A stretch of 64,000 nt of DNA from Candidatus Zymogenus saltonus (GCA_016929395.1 JAFGIX010000040.1:1-64000), one strand, 5' to 3'. Numbered from the stretch's first letter, positions 28,534 to 38,294 are shown. Numbers and translations: made by a program. Notes: generated by a model not told the origin, from the sequence alone.

Positions 28534-29970
28534 TCAGATCGCCTCCATTGCCTTGAGAATCCCATCGGTCAGGTTCGGGATATCGCTCTCGGTTATCGTC
28601 CTCGGGTCGATGATCACCCTCTCCTGGGCGATTCGGGCGATTATCGGCGGGTCCTGCGCCCTCATCCTCTCCTCCAGCTTTTCCGGGCCGATCTCGATGG
28701 GGAATATCAAGACTACCCTGGTGGGGATGTCCGCCGTGGGAAAAGACCCGCCCCCCGGCTGAGAAAAATCGTCCGCGCTCACCACGTCGAACCCGGGGTG
28801 CGGCACGCTGTTTATCTTCCTTACTATCCTTTTCACCCTCATCTGGGTCTTGTCGTACGGCATTGTAATCATCGAGAGGGCGGGTATTTTCTTCAAGGCA
28901 ACCTCGACGTCCCTGTACATTAAAAGCGTGGCCTCCGCCGCCGCCAGGGTGAACTTGTCGATCCTCAGAGCGCGATTGAGGGGGTTTTGTCTCACCTTTT
29001 TAATAGTGTCCTCTTTGCCCAGGATGAAGCCGGCCTGCCCGCCGCCCAAGAGCTTGTCCCCGGAAAACGTCACCACATCCACGCCCGACTTAACCGTTTC
29101 AATAACCGTAGGCTCCCTCGGGAGCCCGAACCGGGACAGGTCTACCAGACACCCGCTCCCCAGGTCTTCCATCACGGGGATCTTCTGTTTATTGGCGAGC
29201 TTTACAAGGTCTGATGCGGGGACATCTTCCGTGAAACCGACTATTTTATAGTTTGAAGTGTGCACCTTCAATATCATTCCGGTCTCCGGCCCGATGGCGG
29301 ACTCGTAGTCGGAGAGTCTCGTCCTGTTTGTCGTTCCCACCTCTTTCAGCATTGCGCCGCTTTTTTCTATTACATCCGGGATCCGAAAGGCGCCCCCGAT
29401 CTCCACAAGCTCGCCGCGGGAGACGATTACCTCCTTCCCGTTCGCAAGGGTGTTCGCGACGAGGAGGACGGCCGCGGCGTTGTTGTTTACGATGATGGAC
29501 GACTCGGCCGTCGTGATCTCGTTTATCAGCTTGGCAATGTGATCGTAACGGGACCCCCTCTCGCCCTTCTCCAGATCGAACTCGAGGTTTGAATACCCCC
29601 CCGCTATCCTTATGACGTTTTCCAGCACATCCCTTCCGAGGGGCGCCCTCCCGAGATTCGTGTGGAGGACTATCCCTGTGGCGTTTATGACCGGTCTCAA
29701 GGCCGTCTTGTGGGATACCAGAAGCCAGTCCTCGATGAGGGAGATCATGGACGGCTCGGATATCTCGACTTCCTCATCGTCGGAGAGGAGTCTCTCCCGG
29801 GTGATGGAGATCGCCTCCCGAACGGCCCTCTTCACCGCCTTCTTGGAGTACTTGTCGGCAAGGTCTTCCACCTTCGGGTGGAGAAGGAGTTTGTCCACCG
29901 CCGGAAGTGAGGAGAGTTTCTCTTTTAAGGCCGAAGCGTCCTCTTCTTTTTTCGCTGCTTTTTCAGTCAT
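28534..29970 (-). CDS. selA: L-seryl-tRNA(Sec) selenium transferase
   Basis: PLP enzyme that converts seryl-tRNA(Sec) to selenocysteinyl-tRNA(Sec) using selenophosphate. The 478-residue protein has the family segments INATGIVLHTNLGRAPL, GSRYDHI, VNNNAAAVLLV and the PLP-lysine motif SGDKLLGGGQAGFI (near residue 306). Length is normal. Its presence implies that the cell makes selenoproteins, although selB, selC and selD are not in the window. It is not tightly coupled to neighbours (137-base gap to the EF-Tu-like gene). Confidence 0.93.
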   Translation of the reverse strand: MTEKAAKKEEDASALKEKLSSLPAVDKLLLHPKVEDLADKYSKKAVKRAVREAISITRERLLSDDEEVEISEPSMISLIEDWLLVSHKTALRPVINATGIVLHTNLGRAPLGRDVLENVIRIAGGYSNLEFDLEKGERGSRYDHIAKLINEITTAESSIIVNNNAAAVLLVANTLANGKEVIVSRGELVEIGGAFRIPDVIEKSGAMLKEVGTTNRTRLSDYESAIGPETGMILKVHTSNYKIVGFTEDVPASDLVKLANKQKIPVMEDLGSGCLVDLSRFGLPREPTVIETVKSGVDVVTFSGDKLLGGGQAGFILGKEDTIKKVRQNPLNRALRIDKFTLAAAEATLLMYRDVEVALKKIPALSMITMPYDKTQMRVKRIVRKINSVPHPGFDVVSADDFSQPGGGSFPTADIPTRVVLIFPIEIGPEKLEERMRAQDPPIIARIAQERVIIDPRTITESDIPNLTDGILKAMEAI

Positions 29971-30087
29971 AATGGTAAGAATCCGAAAAAATTGGAAATA
30001 ATGGTTTTTCTATCCTCCCGAAGGCTCATTGTTATAAAGACGATACTATTTTATAGCATAAATAAACTTTTTTTCAAGTAAAATAAA

Positions 30088-30140
30088 GAGATGGAAGAGA
30101 TTGAGGGGATTGAGGAGATTGGAGAGATTACAGAGATTAG
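30088..30140 (+). repeat. GAGATT-type simple sequence repeat upstream of folK
   Basis: A purine-rich stretch made of degenerate 6-9-bp units (GAGATT, GGGGATT, GAGGAGATT, GGAGAGATT, ACAGAGATT) lies 39 bases before folK. It may vary in length by slippage. Confidence 0.6.
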
Positions 30141-30178
30141 TATTGCGGTGGATTTCACCGACGTGCTATAAAAGGGCC

Positions 30179-30691
30179 ATGAGAAAGAATACCGCATTTT
30201 TGGGGCTCGGGTCGAATATCGGGGACAGGGAAAAAAACCTCGAGACGGCCGAGACGCTGATCTCCGGGATAGAGGGCGTCGACGTAATATCCTCGTCTGC
30301 CATCTACGAGACGGAGCCGGTGGGCGTCACCGATCAGCCGAAGTTCCTGAACGGCGTTTTAGAGATAGAGACGACCCTCTCCCCGGAGGAGCTGCTGGTG
30401 AGGCTTAAGGGAGTAGAGGGGAGGATGGGGAGGGCCGATACGGTCAGGTGGGGGCCGAGGATCATCGATATCGACATCCTCCTCTTCGGCGATCGGGCCG
30501 TAGAGACCGTAGTCGATGATATGGAGCTAAAAATCCCCCATCCTGAGATGACGAAGAGGGGGTTCGTCCTCGTTCCTTTGGCGGAGATCGCCCCGGACGC
30601 GGTTCATCCCGTGTTGAAAAAGAGCGTGGCGGAGCTTCTCGACGATCTGGGTGATATAGGAGGTGTAGTGAAATATCGGGAGGAGGATTAA
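30179..30691 (+). CDS. folK: 2-amino-4-hydroxy-6-hydroxymethyldihydropteridine pyrophosphokinase
   Basis: Folate-pathway kinase (HPPK) that transfers pyrophosphate from ATP to the pterin. The 170-residue protein starts MRKNTAFLGLGSNIGDREKN, contains QPKFLNGVLEIET and the catalytic RWGPRIIDIDILLFG segment with its metal-binding Asp pair, followed by PHPEMTKRGFVLVPL-like sequence. ATG 30179 is chosen over upstream in-frame codons because it begins the conserved domain, with AAAAGGG just upstream. It is a single gene, convergent with the radical SAM gene. Confidence 0.93.
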   Translation: MRKNTAFLGLGSNIGDREKNLETAETLISGIEGVDVISSSAIYETEPVGVTDQPKFLNGVLEIETTLSPEELLVRLKGVEGRMGRADTVRWGPRIIDIDILLFGDRAVETVVDDMELKIPHPEMTKRGFVLVPLAEIAPDAVHPVLKKSVAELLDDLGDIGGVVKYREED

Positions 30692-30826
30692 ACTTGAAAT
30701 TTAACCGCTCATCTTCACGGCTTCGTGAATAATTCGGGGCCGACCGTCCTTTCAAGAATTCAATGGTCAGACGGTGTGGTAGCTTGAATAATACACCTTT
30801 TAAAACAGTTTATCCCCTTCGCAGAT

Positions 30827-31783
30827 TTAAGAGGAAGTCTCTTCTCCTAATATTTCGGATAATCTCTCCGTCCTGTCCATATCCTCGAACAGGAGCCTGC
30901 ACGTCCCGCAGGGGGAGCGAAGGAGGAGCTCGTCCCTTAAAGTCTCGGGCCTTTCATCCAGGAGGTCGAACATCGCCCTGGGGCCGATTGTGTAAATGGC
31001 CTTGAGGAAGGGATCGGAGTCGTATCTCTTGATAATATCCTTCAGGTGTGTCTCCCTCATGTTGCCGATGTGAAGGGGGTGCTCCCCCTCGATGTTTGCC
31101 GCCTCCCCGCAGCAGGCGTACACGTCCCCCCCAGGGACGATGAAGGGCGTCCTTAAGGAGAGGCAGGGGGCAATCGGGTTTTGATCTGGAAACTCCTCCG
31201 GCGCCATCTTCTCCGTCGCCTCCCCGATGTACATCACCGGCGCGAACTGAACGATGTCGAGGTTCGGAAGCCCCTCCTCCTCAAACCAGGTTTTCAATCC
31301 TTCTTCCGTGTCGTCCGCCTTCATAGTCGCCCTGACGATGTAGGGGATCTTCAGGGATTCGGCCGCCCTTGCGGCGTTGACCACGTTTTTTATCGGGATG
31401 AACTCGTTGTGAAAGGTGTCCGCGGAGAGCCCTATGCCTATTGTGTCTCTGAAGTCGGAAAGGACTTCCCTTGCCGCATCAAGACTCTTCGCCCAGAAGG
31501 CGTTCGTCACGATCGTGTAGGGGATACTTTTATCTCTCAATCTCTTGACCGCGCAATAGAGGAGATCCCTTACGATGAAGGCCTCCCCGCCGGTGAGCCC
31601 CACCGCCTCGATCTTCGGCGTCTCGGCGATCTGGTCTATGAAGTCGCTGATGTCGGAGGTGTCAAAGTCGGAGTCGGCCTCCGGTTTTGCCCCCGACCTT
31701 TTTGAGGCGGGCCATGCGCCGCAGTGCCTGCACCGGGCGTTGCAGCGACGGGTGAGGAGAAATGATATGGTGAGATGATCCAT
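30827..31783 (-). CDS. Radical SAM protein with C-terminal cysteine pair
   Basis: A 318-residue radical SAM enzyme. The iron-sulphur motif CNARCRHC (Cys14, 18, 21) starts near the N-terminus, followed by GLTGGEAFI (SAM-binding GGE). The C-terminal part holds CC near residue 205 and CGTC near residue 295, which may bind an auxiliary cluster as in truncated SPASM enzymes. ATG 31783 is preferred to TTG 31792. The adjacent gene 31828-32301 on the same strand may supply its substrate or partner. The reaction is unknown. Confidence 0.8.
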   Translation of the reverse strand: MDHLTISFLLTRRCNARCRHCGAWPASKRSGAKPEADSDFDTSDISDFIDQIAETPKIEAVGLTGGEAFIVRDLLYCAVKRLRDKSIPYTIVTNAFWAKSLDAAREVLSDFRDTIGIGLSADTFHNEFIPIKNVVNAARAAESLKIPYIVRATMKADDTEEGLKTWFEEEGLPNLDIVQFAPVMYIGEATEKMAPEEFPDQNPIAPCLSLRTPFIVPGGDVYACCGEAANIEGEHPLHIGNMRETHLKDIIKRYDSDPFLKAIYTIGPRAMFDLLDERPETLRDELLLRSPCGTCRLLFEDMDRTERLSEILGEETSS

Positions 31784-31827
31784 TATATCCAACCTGGCCG
31801 ATTCGGCGAATATTTAGAAATTTGGAT

Positions 31828-32301
31828 TTACCTTTTAGTCTTTTCCTTGAGCTGGGGTGGGAGGTAGTCGTTGAATATGGTGAACTTGTGCTCGACGAAC
31901 CTAATCGACTTTATCTTGGTGAAGACCATCCTCCCGTCGATCTCTTCGGTCCAGTTCAGCCCCTCAGGAAACATGCAGTCCTGATAGAAGCCCGGCCCGA
32001 GGGGAGGAAGCACCACCTCGGCTCCCTCTCTTCCATCCTCGTCCGGAACCCTGATCCCCCTGTACTTGCAACCCTTTTCGGTGAAGAACCTGGCCTGCCA
32101 GTAGGCGGGAGAGGTCTTGTCCTCGCTCATGTGGTAGTCGGGCCCGGCGTAGATCGTCATCGAGCAGGGGGTAAAATCGCCGAAGGCGGCCTCGAGGTCG
32201 TCGACCCTGTCGGTGAAAACCTTTCTCTTGCCCCGCCACATCGGCTCGTCCCAGAAGACCACGATAAGGGGAGTCACTGTAAGCTTCCTCGGGGGTTTCA
32301 T
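31828..32301 (-). CDS. Hypothetical protein upstream of the radical SAM gene
   Basis: A soluble 157-residue protein with no signal or membrane segment and many aromatic residues (FWDEPMWRGKRKVF, YQDCMFPEGLNWTEE). I do not recognise the family. Cysteines occur at CSMTI, KGCKYRG and DCMF. It is encoded 45 bases upstream of the radical SAM protein on the same strand and likely cotranscribed with it. Confidence 0.55.
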   Translation of the reverse strand: MKPPRKLTVTPLIVVFWDEPMWRGKRKVFTDRVDDLEAAFGDFTPCSMTIYAGPDYHMSEDKTSPAYWQARFFTEKGCKYRGIRVPDEDGREGAEVVLPPLGPGFYQDCMFPEGLNWTEEIDGRMVFTKIKSIRFVEHKFTIFNDYLPPQLKEKTKR

Positions 32302-32511
32302 ACTTTCTACCTTTCATCTGTTTAAGTCCAATTCTATATAACACCTGACGTATAAAAAGTCAATATCGCCGGATTTTCAATGGAATTTGACCCTTTGCCA
32401 ATCAATATTATTTCTTGACCAAAAATCGTGGAGATGATAGCCTATGTGTCAATGAGAAATTGTTTTGAGACCTGTTGCCGGGGCGGCGAGGCCGCTTAAA
32501 AGGTAGACGTT

Positions 32512-33207
32512 ATGAAAAAATGGATAAAACAGATAAGGGAGGGGAGGGACAAGGGGGGGCGGGACAGGGTCGGCGGAGACGATATTTTAGACGATAATGC
32601 CAAGGACGAGAATATAGCGACCCTTTATGAGGTGGTCGAGGATTATCTGAAGAGCCTCGATCACAACCAGCTCATGGAGGTCACCGACGAGTTTCTCGAT
32701 CGGTATGAGAGGCACGCCGATGAGATCGCCAGGATAATCAAGGTACGGCCCAAGGGTAAGGTCTTGGATAGAAGGGGTGAGGTCGAAAGAGAAACGGGAG
32801 TAAGCAATAAGGGGAGTGAAATTTCCGGGGGAGCCTCTGAGGGGGAAAGAAGGGGGAGAGTCATGGGGGACGATAATATGAAGTATTTTTTGAGGGAGTG
32901 GATGGATGTAATCAGGGAACAGGACAACAGGAGGTTTGAGACCAAGCTGAAGCACCTCGCAGAAAAAAGCTCCGCGGAGACAAGGAGGCTGGAGGATATT
33001 CTGGCATTGAAGGTAAAAAGGATCGAGTCGGACGTTTCAACTGCCGCGGATCACCAGATGGGCCTCGTTGCCATGCTCCAAAACGAGATACACGAGCAGA
33101 ACCGGCGCCTCTTTACCGTCTTCAACAGGGTTTGGATATTGATTACCGGACTGGTGGTCGCTTTTCTCCTCGGGGGGGCGGCGCTTCTGGTTGCGCTTTT
33201 GAAATAG
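32512..33207 (+). CDS. Tail-anchored coiled-coil protein of unknown function
   Basis: A 231-residue highly charged protein with a single C-terminal membrane helix (about 206-229) and long helical segments (about 30-75 and 125-200) separated by a Gly/Ser/Glu low-complexity linker (about 95-118). The topology is a cytoplasmic coiled coil tethered by its tail. No family is recognised. It stands alone, 180 bases upstream of the histidine kinase. Confidence 0.65.
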   Translation: MKKWIKQIREGRDKGGRDRVGGDDILDDNAKDENIATLYEVVEDYLKSLDHNQLMEVTDEFLDRYERHADEIARIIKVRPKGKVLDRRGEVERETGVSNKGSEISGGASEGERRGRVMGDDNMKYFLREWMDVIREQDNRRFETKLKHLAEKSSAETRRLEDILALKVKRIESDVSTAADHQMGLVAMLQNEIHEQNRRLFTVFNRVWILITGLVVAFLLGGAALLVALLK

Positions 33208-33390
33208 TTAGAATGGATTTTTAAAGTTTATTTAATGTGAGGAGTTTATATCAGCGGAATCCGTTTTAACCGATCATCTTGATTTCGAGTCAAAACCATA
33301 TACATCGTTTTCATTTTTTATGCCGGGGCCGTCAAGACGCCTTGTCATTTGTTTTGGGCCCCCCTTCAAAAACCGTATCCGGCCTGAGTG

Positions 33391-35757
33391 ATGGATAAAA
33401 AAAGGCGAAAGGTAAGGATCTCTTTAAAGCTTTTTCTCCTTTTCACCTACGTCGGGCTCATTCCGATCATCTTTATCTCCTTTTACACCTACTACGAGAT
33501 CAATCGAGTCGTGGCCATCGAGGCGGAAAACCGGCTTGTCGAGGTCGGGACGGGATTGAGCGGCAACATCACGAGACTGATCAACGGCTCCTACAAGACG
33601 ATGAAGCTCCTTGCCAGAAATCCGGTTATAGCTGACGATAACAAGACGGCGGAGGAGAAGGGGTTGGAGTTGAAGAAAATGGAGAGCTTCTCCCCCGATA
33701 TAATGGACCTCTTTATTTTAAGTGGAGGGGAGGTTACGGCCAGGGGAGGCATTCACGGTTTTCCTGCAGACAGGGTGGAGGCAAAGGCCCTCCTGCGGGA
33801 CTCTCCAAGGATAACAGGGCCTTTCGTCTCCTCCAAGCTCTCGACCCCCGCCTTTATAGTGTCTGTGCCGATTTTGCCGCCTGTGCCGGTTTCCGAACGG
33901 GGAGAGAGGGAAACATCCGTCCTTGTGGGCGTCTTCAATCTGGAGGGTTTGTGGGACGTGACAAATCTAACCCGAATAGGAAAAACGGGCCGCGCCGTCG
34001 TCATCGACAGTGAGGGCAGGAGAATTGCCGGGGTGGGAACCGATATGATGTTTACGAAGTTTACCGACGAGAACATCAACAGGATCACCACGGTGGGAAA
34101 GGGTATAGTTCATTATACTGACGACAACGCAGTAAAGTATATCGTTTTCGGGACACTTGTTTCCGGCCTCAAGGATATAGGCCCGGAGGGGCTTCGGGTG
34201 GTGGTCTTCCTCGAAGAGGACGAGGCCTTTCTGATCGCAGACAAGATACGAAAAGGCCTCCCATATGCGGTGATTGTCATCCTTATCGCAACCTCGATCG
34301 TGTCATTCATATTGTCGGACGCAATATCCCGCCCGATAAAAAAGCTCACCCGGGCGACGGAGCTGATCGCAAAGGGGGAGTTTTCAGAGGAGATAGTGCC
34401 GACTTCTTCAGACGAGATCGGCGTCCTTACCGACTCCTTCAACCGCATGGCCAGGGAGCTGAGCGATTCGAGGGATTTCATCGAGAGCTACAACAAGGAG
34501 CTCGAGAGGCTTGTCAGGGAGAGGAGCCGCAAGCTGAAGGAGTCGGAGGAAAAATACAGGATGGTTGTGGAGGGTTCCGGGGACGGCTGGGTGGTCTTCG
34601 ACAAGGACGGGGAGATAAAGTTTGCAAACCGGAGCATGGGCAGTCTCGTGGGAAAAGAGCCGGTTGAGCTTTTGGGGAGAAAGCTCGACGAGTTTATCTC
34701 CCTTGCGCCCAAAGGGGTAGATGCAAAGGGGGCGATTCACGGCAAGGTTTTGGAGGATGATTCGGGAAAGCCGATAAAAATCGAGATGGTCGGGATTGAC
34801 GGAGACAGGAAGTATCTCGAGGTCGCAATATTTTCGCTTTCCGGCGAGGAGAGTGAGGGCCGGGGGGAACACAAGGAGGGAACACCACTCTTTCTCGCTC
34901 ACCTAAAAGACGTTACCGATATTCACACCCTCGAAACTGAGAGTGAGAACCTCAAGCTCGAGCTCATGGAGCGGGCGAAGCACTCCCAGATCGGGGTATT
35001 GGCCGAGGGGCTCTTTCACAATCTTAACAACCCCCTTCAGGCCCTGGTGAGCCTTTTAAAGGTAAACTCTGAAGACCTCGAGAGCGAGCTTACACAAAAG
35101 GGGAAAAAGGAGATTGTCGATTTGAGCGAGTGGAGACAAAATCTCATCTCCGACTCGAGGGAGGCGTACAACCTCTCTAAGAAGCTCTCGGATCAGGTCA
35201 GAAACCTCATGGCAAAGGTAAGAAACGAGGGGAAGAGGGAGGTGGAGGAGCTGGATATTAATCAAATATTGGCGGAAGAGATAAAATTCCTGGAGGCGGA
35301 TCTCTTCTTCAAACACAAGATCGTAAAGGAGCTGATATTAGACGAGAAGATCCCCCCGTTTAGAGGGGTGCATTCCGATTTTTCCCAGAGCTTTGTCAAC
35401 ATTATCCTGAACGCCGTTGACGGCATGAGGGAGGCCGAAGAGAGAAAGCTGACCGTTAAGACCGCGGTCGGTAGAGACGATATCGTGGTGACGTTTCAGG
35501 ACACGGGTGTCGGGATAGACGAGCGGGACATCCCGAATATCTTCAAACCTTTTTTTACAACCAAGAGGGATCAAATAGGGAGGGGGGATTCTGGGACGGG
35601 GCTGGGACTCTTCACGGTGGACTTCCTGTTGAAGCCCTACGGGGCGGCCTACAACGTAAAGTCGAAGCCGGGAGAGACCTCTTTTGAGATAAGGCTCCCG
35701 ATATCGAAGGGCCGGAACAAAAAAGGCGTGAAAAAGAGGGAGCTGAAGGGCGTTTGA
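33391..35757 (+). CDS. Sensor histidine kinase with HAMP and PAS domains
   Basis: A 788-residue membrane kinase. Two membrane helices (about 12-30 and 287-306) enclose an extracytoplasmic sensor region, probably a Cache-like fold. A HAMP domain (about 307-362), a coiled coil and a PAS domain (about 385-510) follow. The H-box is the variant FHNLNNPLQ near residue 550; the N-box (NIILNAVDGM), G1 (DTGVGI) and G2 (GTGLGL) are intact. No response regulator is adjacent; the next gene is a cyclase. ATG 33391 follows a GTG at 33388. Confidence 0.88.
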   Translation: MDKKRRKVRISLKLFLLFTYVGLIPIIFISFYTYYEINRVVAIEAENRLVEVGTGLSGNITRLINGSYKTMKLLARNPVIADDNKTAEEKGLELKKMESFSPDIMDLFILSGGEVTARGGIHGFPADRVEAKALLRDSPRITGPFVSSKLSTPAFIVSVPILPPVPVSERGERETSVLVGVFNLEGLWDVTNLTRIGKTGRAVVIDSEGRRIAGVGTDMMFTKFTDENINRITTVGKGIVHYTDDNAVKYIVFGTLVSGLKDIGPEGLRVVVFLEEDEAFLIADKIRKGLPYAVIVILIATSIVSFILSDAISRPIKKLTRATELIAKGEFSEEIVPTSSDEIGVLTDSFNRMARELSDSRDFIESYNKELERLVRERSRKLKESEEKYRMVVEGSGDGWVVFDKDGEIKFANRSMGSLVGKEPVELLGRKLDEFISLAPKGVDAKGAIHGKVLEDDSGKPIKIEMVGIDGDRKYLEVAIFSLSGEESEGRGEHKEGTPLFLAHLKDVTDIHTLETESENLKLELMERAKHSQIGVLAEGLFHNLNNPLQALVSLLKVNSEDLESELTQKGKKEIVDLSEWRQNLISDSREAYNLSKKLSDQVRNLMAKVRNEGKREVEELDINQILAEEIKFLEADLFFKHKIVKELILDEKIPPFRGVHSDFSQSFVNIILNAVDGMREAEERKLTVKTAVGRDDIVVTFQDTGVGIDERDIPNIFKPFFTTKRDQIGRGDSGTGLGLFTVDFLLKPYGAAYNVKSKPGETSFEIRLPISKGRNKKGVKKRELKGV

Positions 35758-35823
35758 TTTTTTTTAAACGGCGATAGGTTTGTGAGGATACGGGGGGGAG
35801 GAGACAGATGAGAGGAACCGATA

Positions 35824-37290
35824 ATGGATGGGAGTAAGGGGGTCAAGGGCGTCAATGTAAGGGGGAGGGGATTTGTGCCCCCTGCATACGGGAAGGGAAT
35901 GAAGCTAAAGTACAAGATGGCCCTTACGATGTCACTGGTCATATTTGTCGTGATGGGGCTTGTGACGGCTATTACGGTTAACCGGGAGGTGGCCGCAAAG
36001 AAGAGGGACGCCGACCTCAGGATAGCCGGGATCGTAACGGTGATCAAGCTGACAATGGGTAAAATGCCGACGGATGACTTCAATCGGTGGGTGAGATCCC
36101 TCTACTCCGTAAAGTACGAGACGGTAAATTACAATCTCGACCTTATTTACATCGTCATCGAGAACGGCGACGGCGAAGATATCGTCTCTTCCGTGAATCC
36201 GAGGGCGGGACTTGAGGGGGCAGGCTCCGAGGCTTACGAAGGCCTTACAGGGCTAAAAAACCTCGAGGTGAAGGGATTGAAAAAGGTCGAGGCATCGGTC
36301 ATGGATAAAAACACGGGGGACTTGAAATATTCGATATATTTGGGTTATTATCTGAAGAACCTTCAAAAGGGAATCTGGGAGATGGCGGGAAAGTCCCTTG
36401 CGGTTACGTTTCTCTTGATCGTTTTTGCTGTGACCTTGTCGTTTTACTTCTCAAACAGGCTCACCCGTCCGATAGACTCCCTTGTATCCGGCATGGAGAT
36501 GGTGGCGGGGGGCGACTTTGCGGTGAGGGTTCCGGCAATCACCAAAGACGAGATCGGTTTCTTGGCGGAGAGCTTCAATAAAATGACCGAGGGGTTGAAG
36601 GAGAGGGAGTTCATCAAGGACACCTTCAAGAGGTACGTGACTAGAGAGATAGCGGACCAGCTCCTCTCCCAGAAGAACAAAATAGTCCTTACCGGGGAAA
36701 AGAGGGTGATAACCGTCCTCTTTGCCGACATAAAGGGCTTTACAACCATAGCCGAGAAGACGCCGCCGGTGGAGCTGGTCTCCACCCTTAACGACTATTT
36801 CTCCGTTATGATAGACATCATCTTCAAATACGAGGGGGTTCTCGACAAGTTCATAGGGGACGCCGTCATGGCATTCTGGAACGCCCCCCTGGAGCAGAAG
36901 CACCCGCCCTTGAGGGCCGTTATGACCGCTCTGGAGATGCAGGGCGCTCTTGGTAAGCTGAACGAGAGGCGCGAACGTCAGGGGAAACATCCCCTATACA
37001 TGGGGATCGGGATAAACACCGGCGAGGCCGTGGCGGGGATTATCGGCTCCGAAAGGAAAATGGAGTACACCGTCATCGGGGACACCGTAAATGTCGCCCA
37101 GCGTCTGGAGTCGATAACCGAAAAGGGGCAGATACTTGTGAGCGAAACCACCTATATGAAGGCGAGGGAGAGGCTTGAAGCGGTGGAGCTTGGCCCCCAG
37201 GCCTTGAAGGGGCTCAAAAGGGATATAAAGGTTTTCAACATCTTGGGAGTAAAAAAGGGAGAAGGAGAGAAATATGACAGGAAGGCATAA
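35824..37290 (+). CDS. HAMP-linked class III adenylate/guanylate cyclase
   Basis: A 488-residue membrane cyclase. After a Gly-rich N-terminus come two membrane helices (about 33-53 and 192-212) flanking an extracytoplasmic segment, a HAMP domain (about 213-265) and a catalytic domain (about 290-485). Metal-binding Asp residues are in FADIKGFT and KFIGDAVMAFW; the Lys of DKFIGD and the Asp of YTVIGD indicate adenine specificity; the transition-state Asn and Arg are in GDTVNVAQRLE. It overlaps the downstream lipoprotein gene by 17 bases and lies 66 bases after the kinase gene. Confidence 0.9.
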   Translation: MDGSKGVKGVNVRGRGFVPPAYGKGMKLKYKMALTMSLVIFVVMGLVTAITVNREVAAKKRDADLRIAGIVTVIKLTMGKMPTDDFNRWVRSLYSVKYETVNYNLDLIYIVIENGDGEDIVSSVNPRAGLEGAGSEAYEGLTGLKNLEVKGLKKVEASVMDKNTGDLKYSIYLGYYLKNLQKGIWEMAGKSLAVTFLLIVFAVTLSFYFSNRLTRPIDSLVSGMEMVAGGDFAVRVPAITKDEIGFLAESFNKMTEGLKEREFIKDTFKRYVTREIADQLLSQKNKIVLTGEKRVITVLFADIKGFTTIAEKTPPVELVSTLNDYFSVMIDIIFKYEGVLDKFIGDAVMAFWNAPLEQKHPPLRAVMTALEMQGALGKLNERRERQGKHPLYMGIGINTGEAVAGIIGSERKMEYTVIGDTVNVAQRLESITEKGQILVSETTYMKARERLEAVELGPQALKGLKRDIKVFNILGVKKGEGEKYDRKA

Positions 37291-38080
37291 TAGAATTGGA
37301 CAAATATTATTGACCGCTCTTTTTGGAGCGGCCTTGATATTGGGTTTCGCCTGCAGCAGGGAAGAGGAGAGCCTGAAAATCGTGATCGAGGATTCAACGG
37401 ATACGGAGGCGTCGAAGGAGGTGGGGGACGGCATAGGCGGAGACGACGGGGATATCGCGAAAACGGCCCCCGAGACCGAGCCGGGGATGGAATTGGGGAT
37501 GGATGCGCCGCCTGTGGTCGATGAGCCAAAAACGCCCCCGGAGACCCCGGAGTCGGAGGGCGCCCTTGCCATGAGGGTTCTGGACGTGATGGCAAAGGCG
37601 GTCGACGACGATGACTTCAAGAGGATTGCCAAAGCCATCCCCGTCAGGGTGATGATCTTCGGCCTTCCCAAGAACAGGGCCTGGAACGTAAGGGTTATGT
37701 TCCAGGATACTGAGCTGATGACGGTGGTTATTGACGACAACTCCAGGGAAGTTCTCAAGAAAAATGTCCAGAAGGAGCACGACATCAAGACCTTGGCGAG
37801 GAGAACTAAGCCGGGTGTTCGCAGGATGGAGGAGCAACTCGACAAATTGAACCTTGGATATGCCGGGGCGCTTGGGGCCGCCCTCGAAGATGAGAGGTTC
37901 CCGAAGATAGACTATGCCAAACACGTTGCCGTTGCCGTTTTATTAGGGCGGGGGAGGGATAGACCTGTCTGGCACGTCGTCTTTATGCCCGGGGAGGACA
38001 AGCTGAACATCATTGCGACAATAGACGACTACGGAAACGTCCTGAGCGTCAGGGAGGAGGAAAGAAAGGTCAAGAGGTAG
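37274..38080 (+). CDS. Lipoprotein of unknown function, partner of the cyclase
   Basis: A 268-residue protein with a signal peptide and lipobox GFAC (Cys27), an acidic Pro/Glu-rich stretch (about 35-90) and a C-terminal globular region (about 95-265) with no recognised family. It begins inside the last codons of the cyclase gene, so the two are translated together. It may modulate the cyclase or kinase sensor in the envelope; this is inference. The ATG at 37274 has GGAG about 5 bases upstream. Confidence 0.65.
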   Translation: MTGRHNRIGQILLTALFGAALILGFACSREEESLKIVIEDSTDTEASKEVGDGIGGDDGDIAKTAPETEPGMELGMDAPPVVDEPKTPPETPESEGALAMRVLDVMAKAVDDDDFKRIAKAIPVRVMIFGLPKNRAWNVRVMFQDTELMTVVIDDNSREVLKKNVQKEHDIKTLARRTKPGVRRMEEQLDKLNLGYAGALGAALEDERFPKIDYAKHVAVAVLLGRGRDRPVWHVVFMPGEDKLNIIATIDDYGNVLSVREEERKVKR

Positions 38081-38169
38081 GAGTTTTTCCATTAATTATT
38101 ACGATTTTGCTTGAAAACTCCTTCTCTTTTAGATATAAAAAACCCTTTTATGTTTCAGAGGGAAAACGC

Positions 38170-38194
38170 AAAAAAACCTGCATGAGGTTTTTTG
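38170..38194 (+). terminator. Rho-independent terminator after the cyclase operon
   Basis: AAAAAACCT pairs with AGGTTTTTT around a GCATG loop; the 3' arm provides the T-run. It is about 90 bases after the lipoprotein stop. Confidence 0.85.
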
Positions 38195-38294
38195 GTTGTT
38201 ATCATCGAATGGCGGGAGAGGCCGATCTTCCACCGTCGATGATGATTTTGGGATATTTATCCTCTTAACAGCATAATACAGGAAGTTTTTTCAA

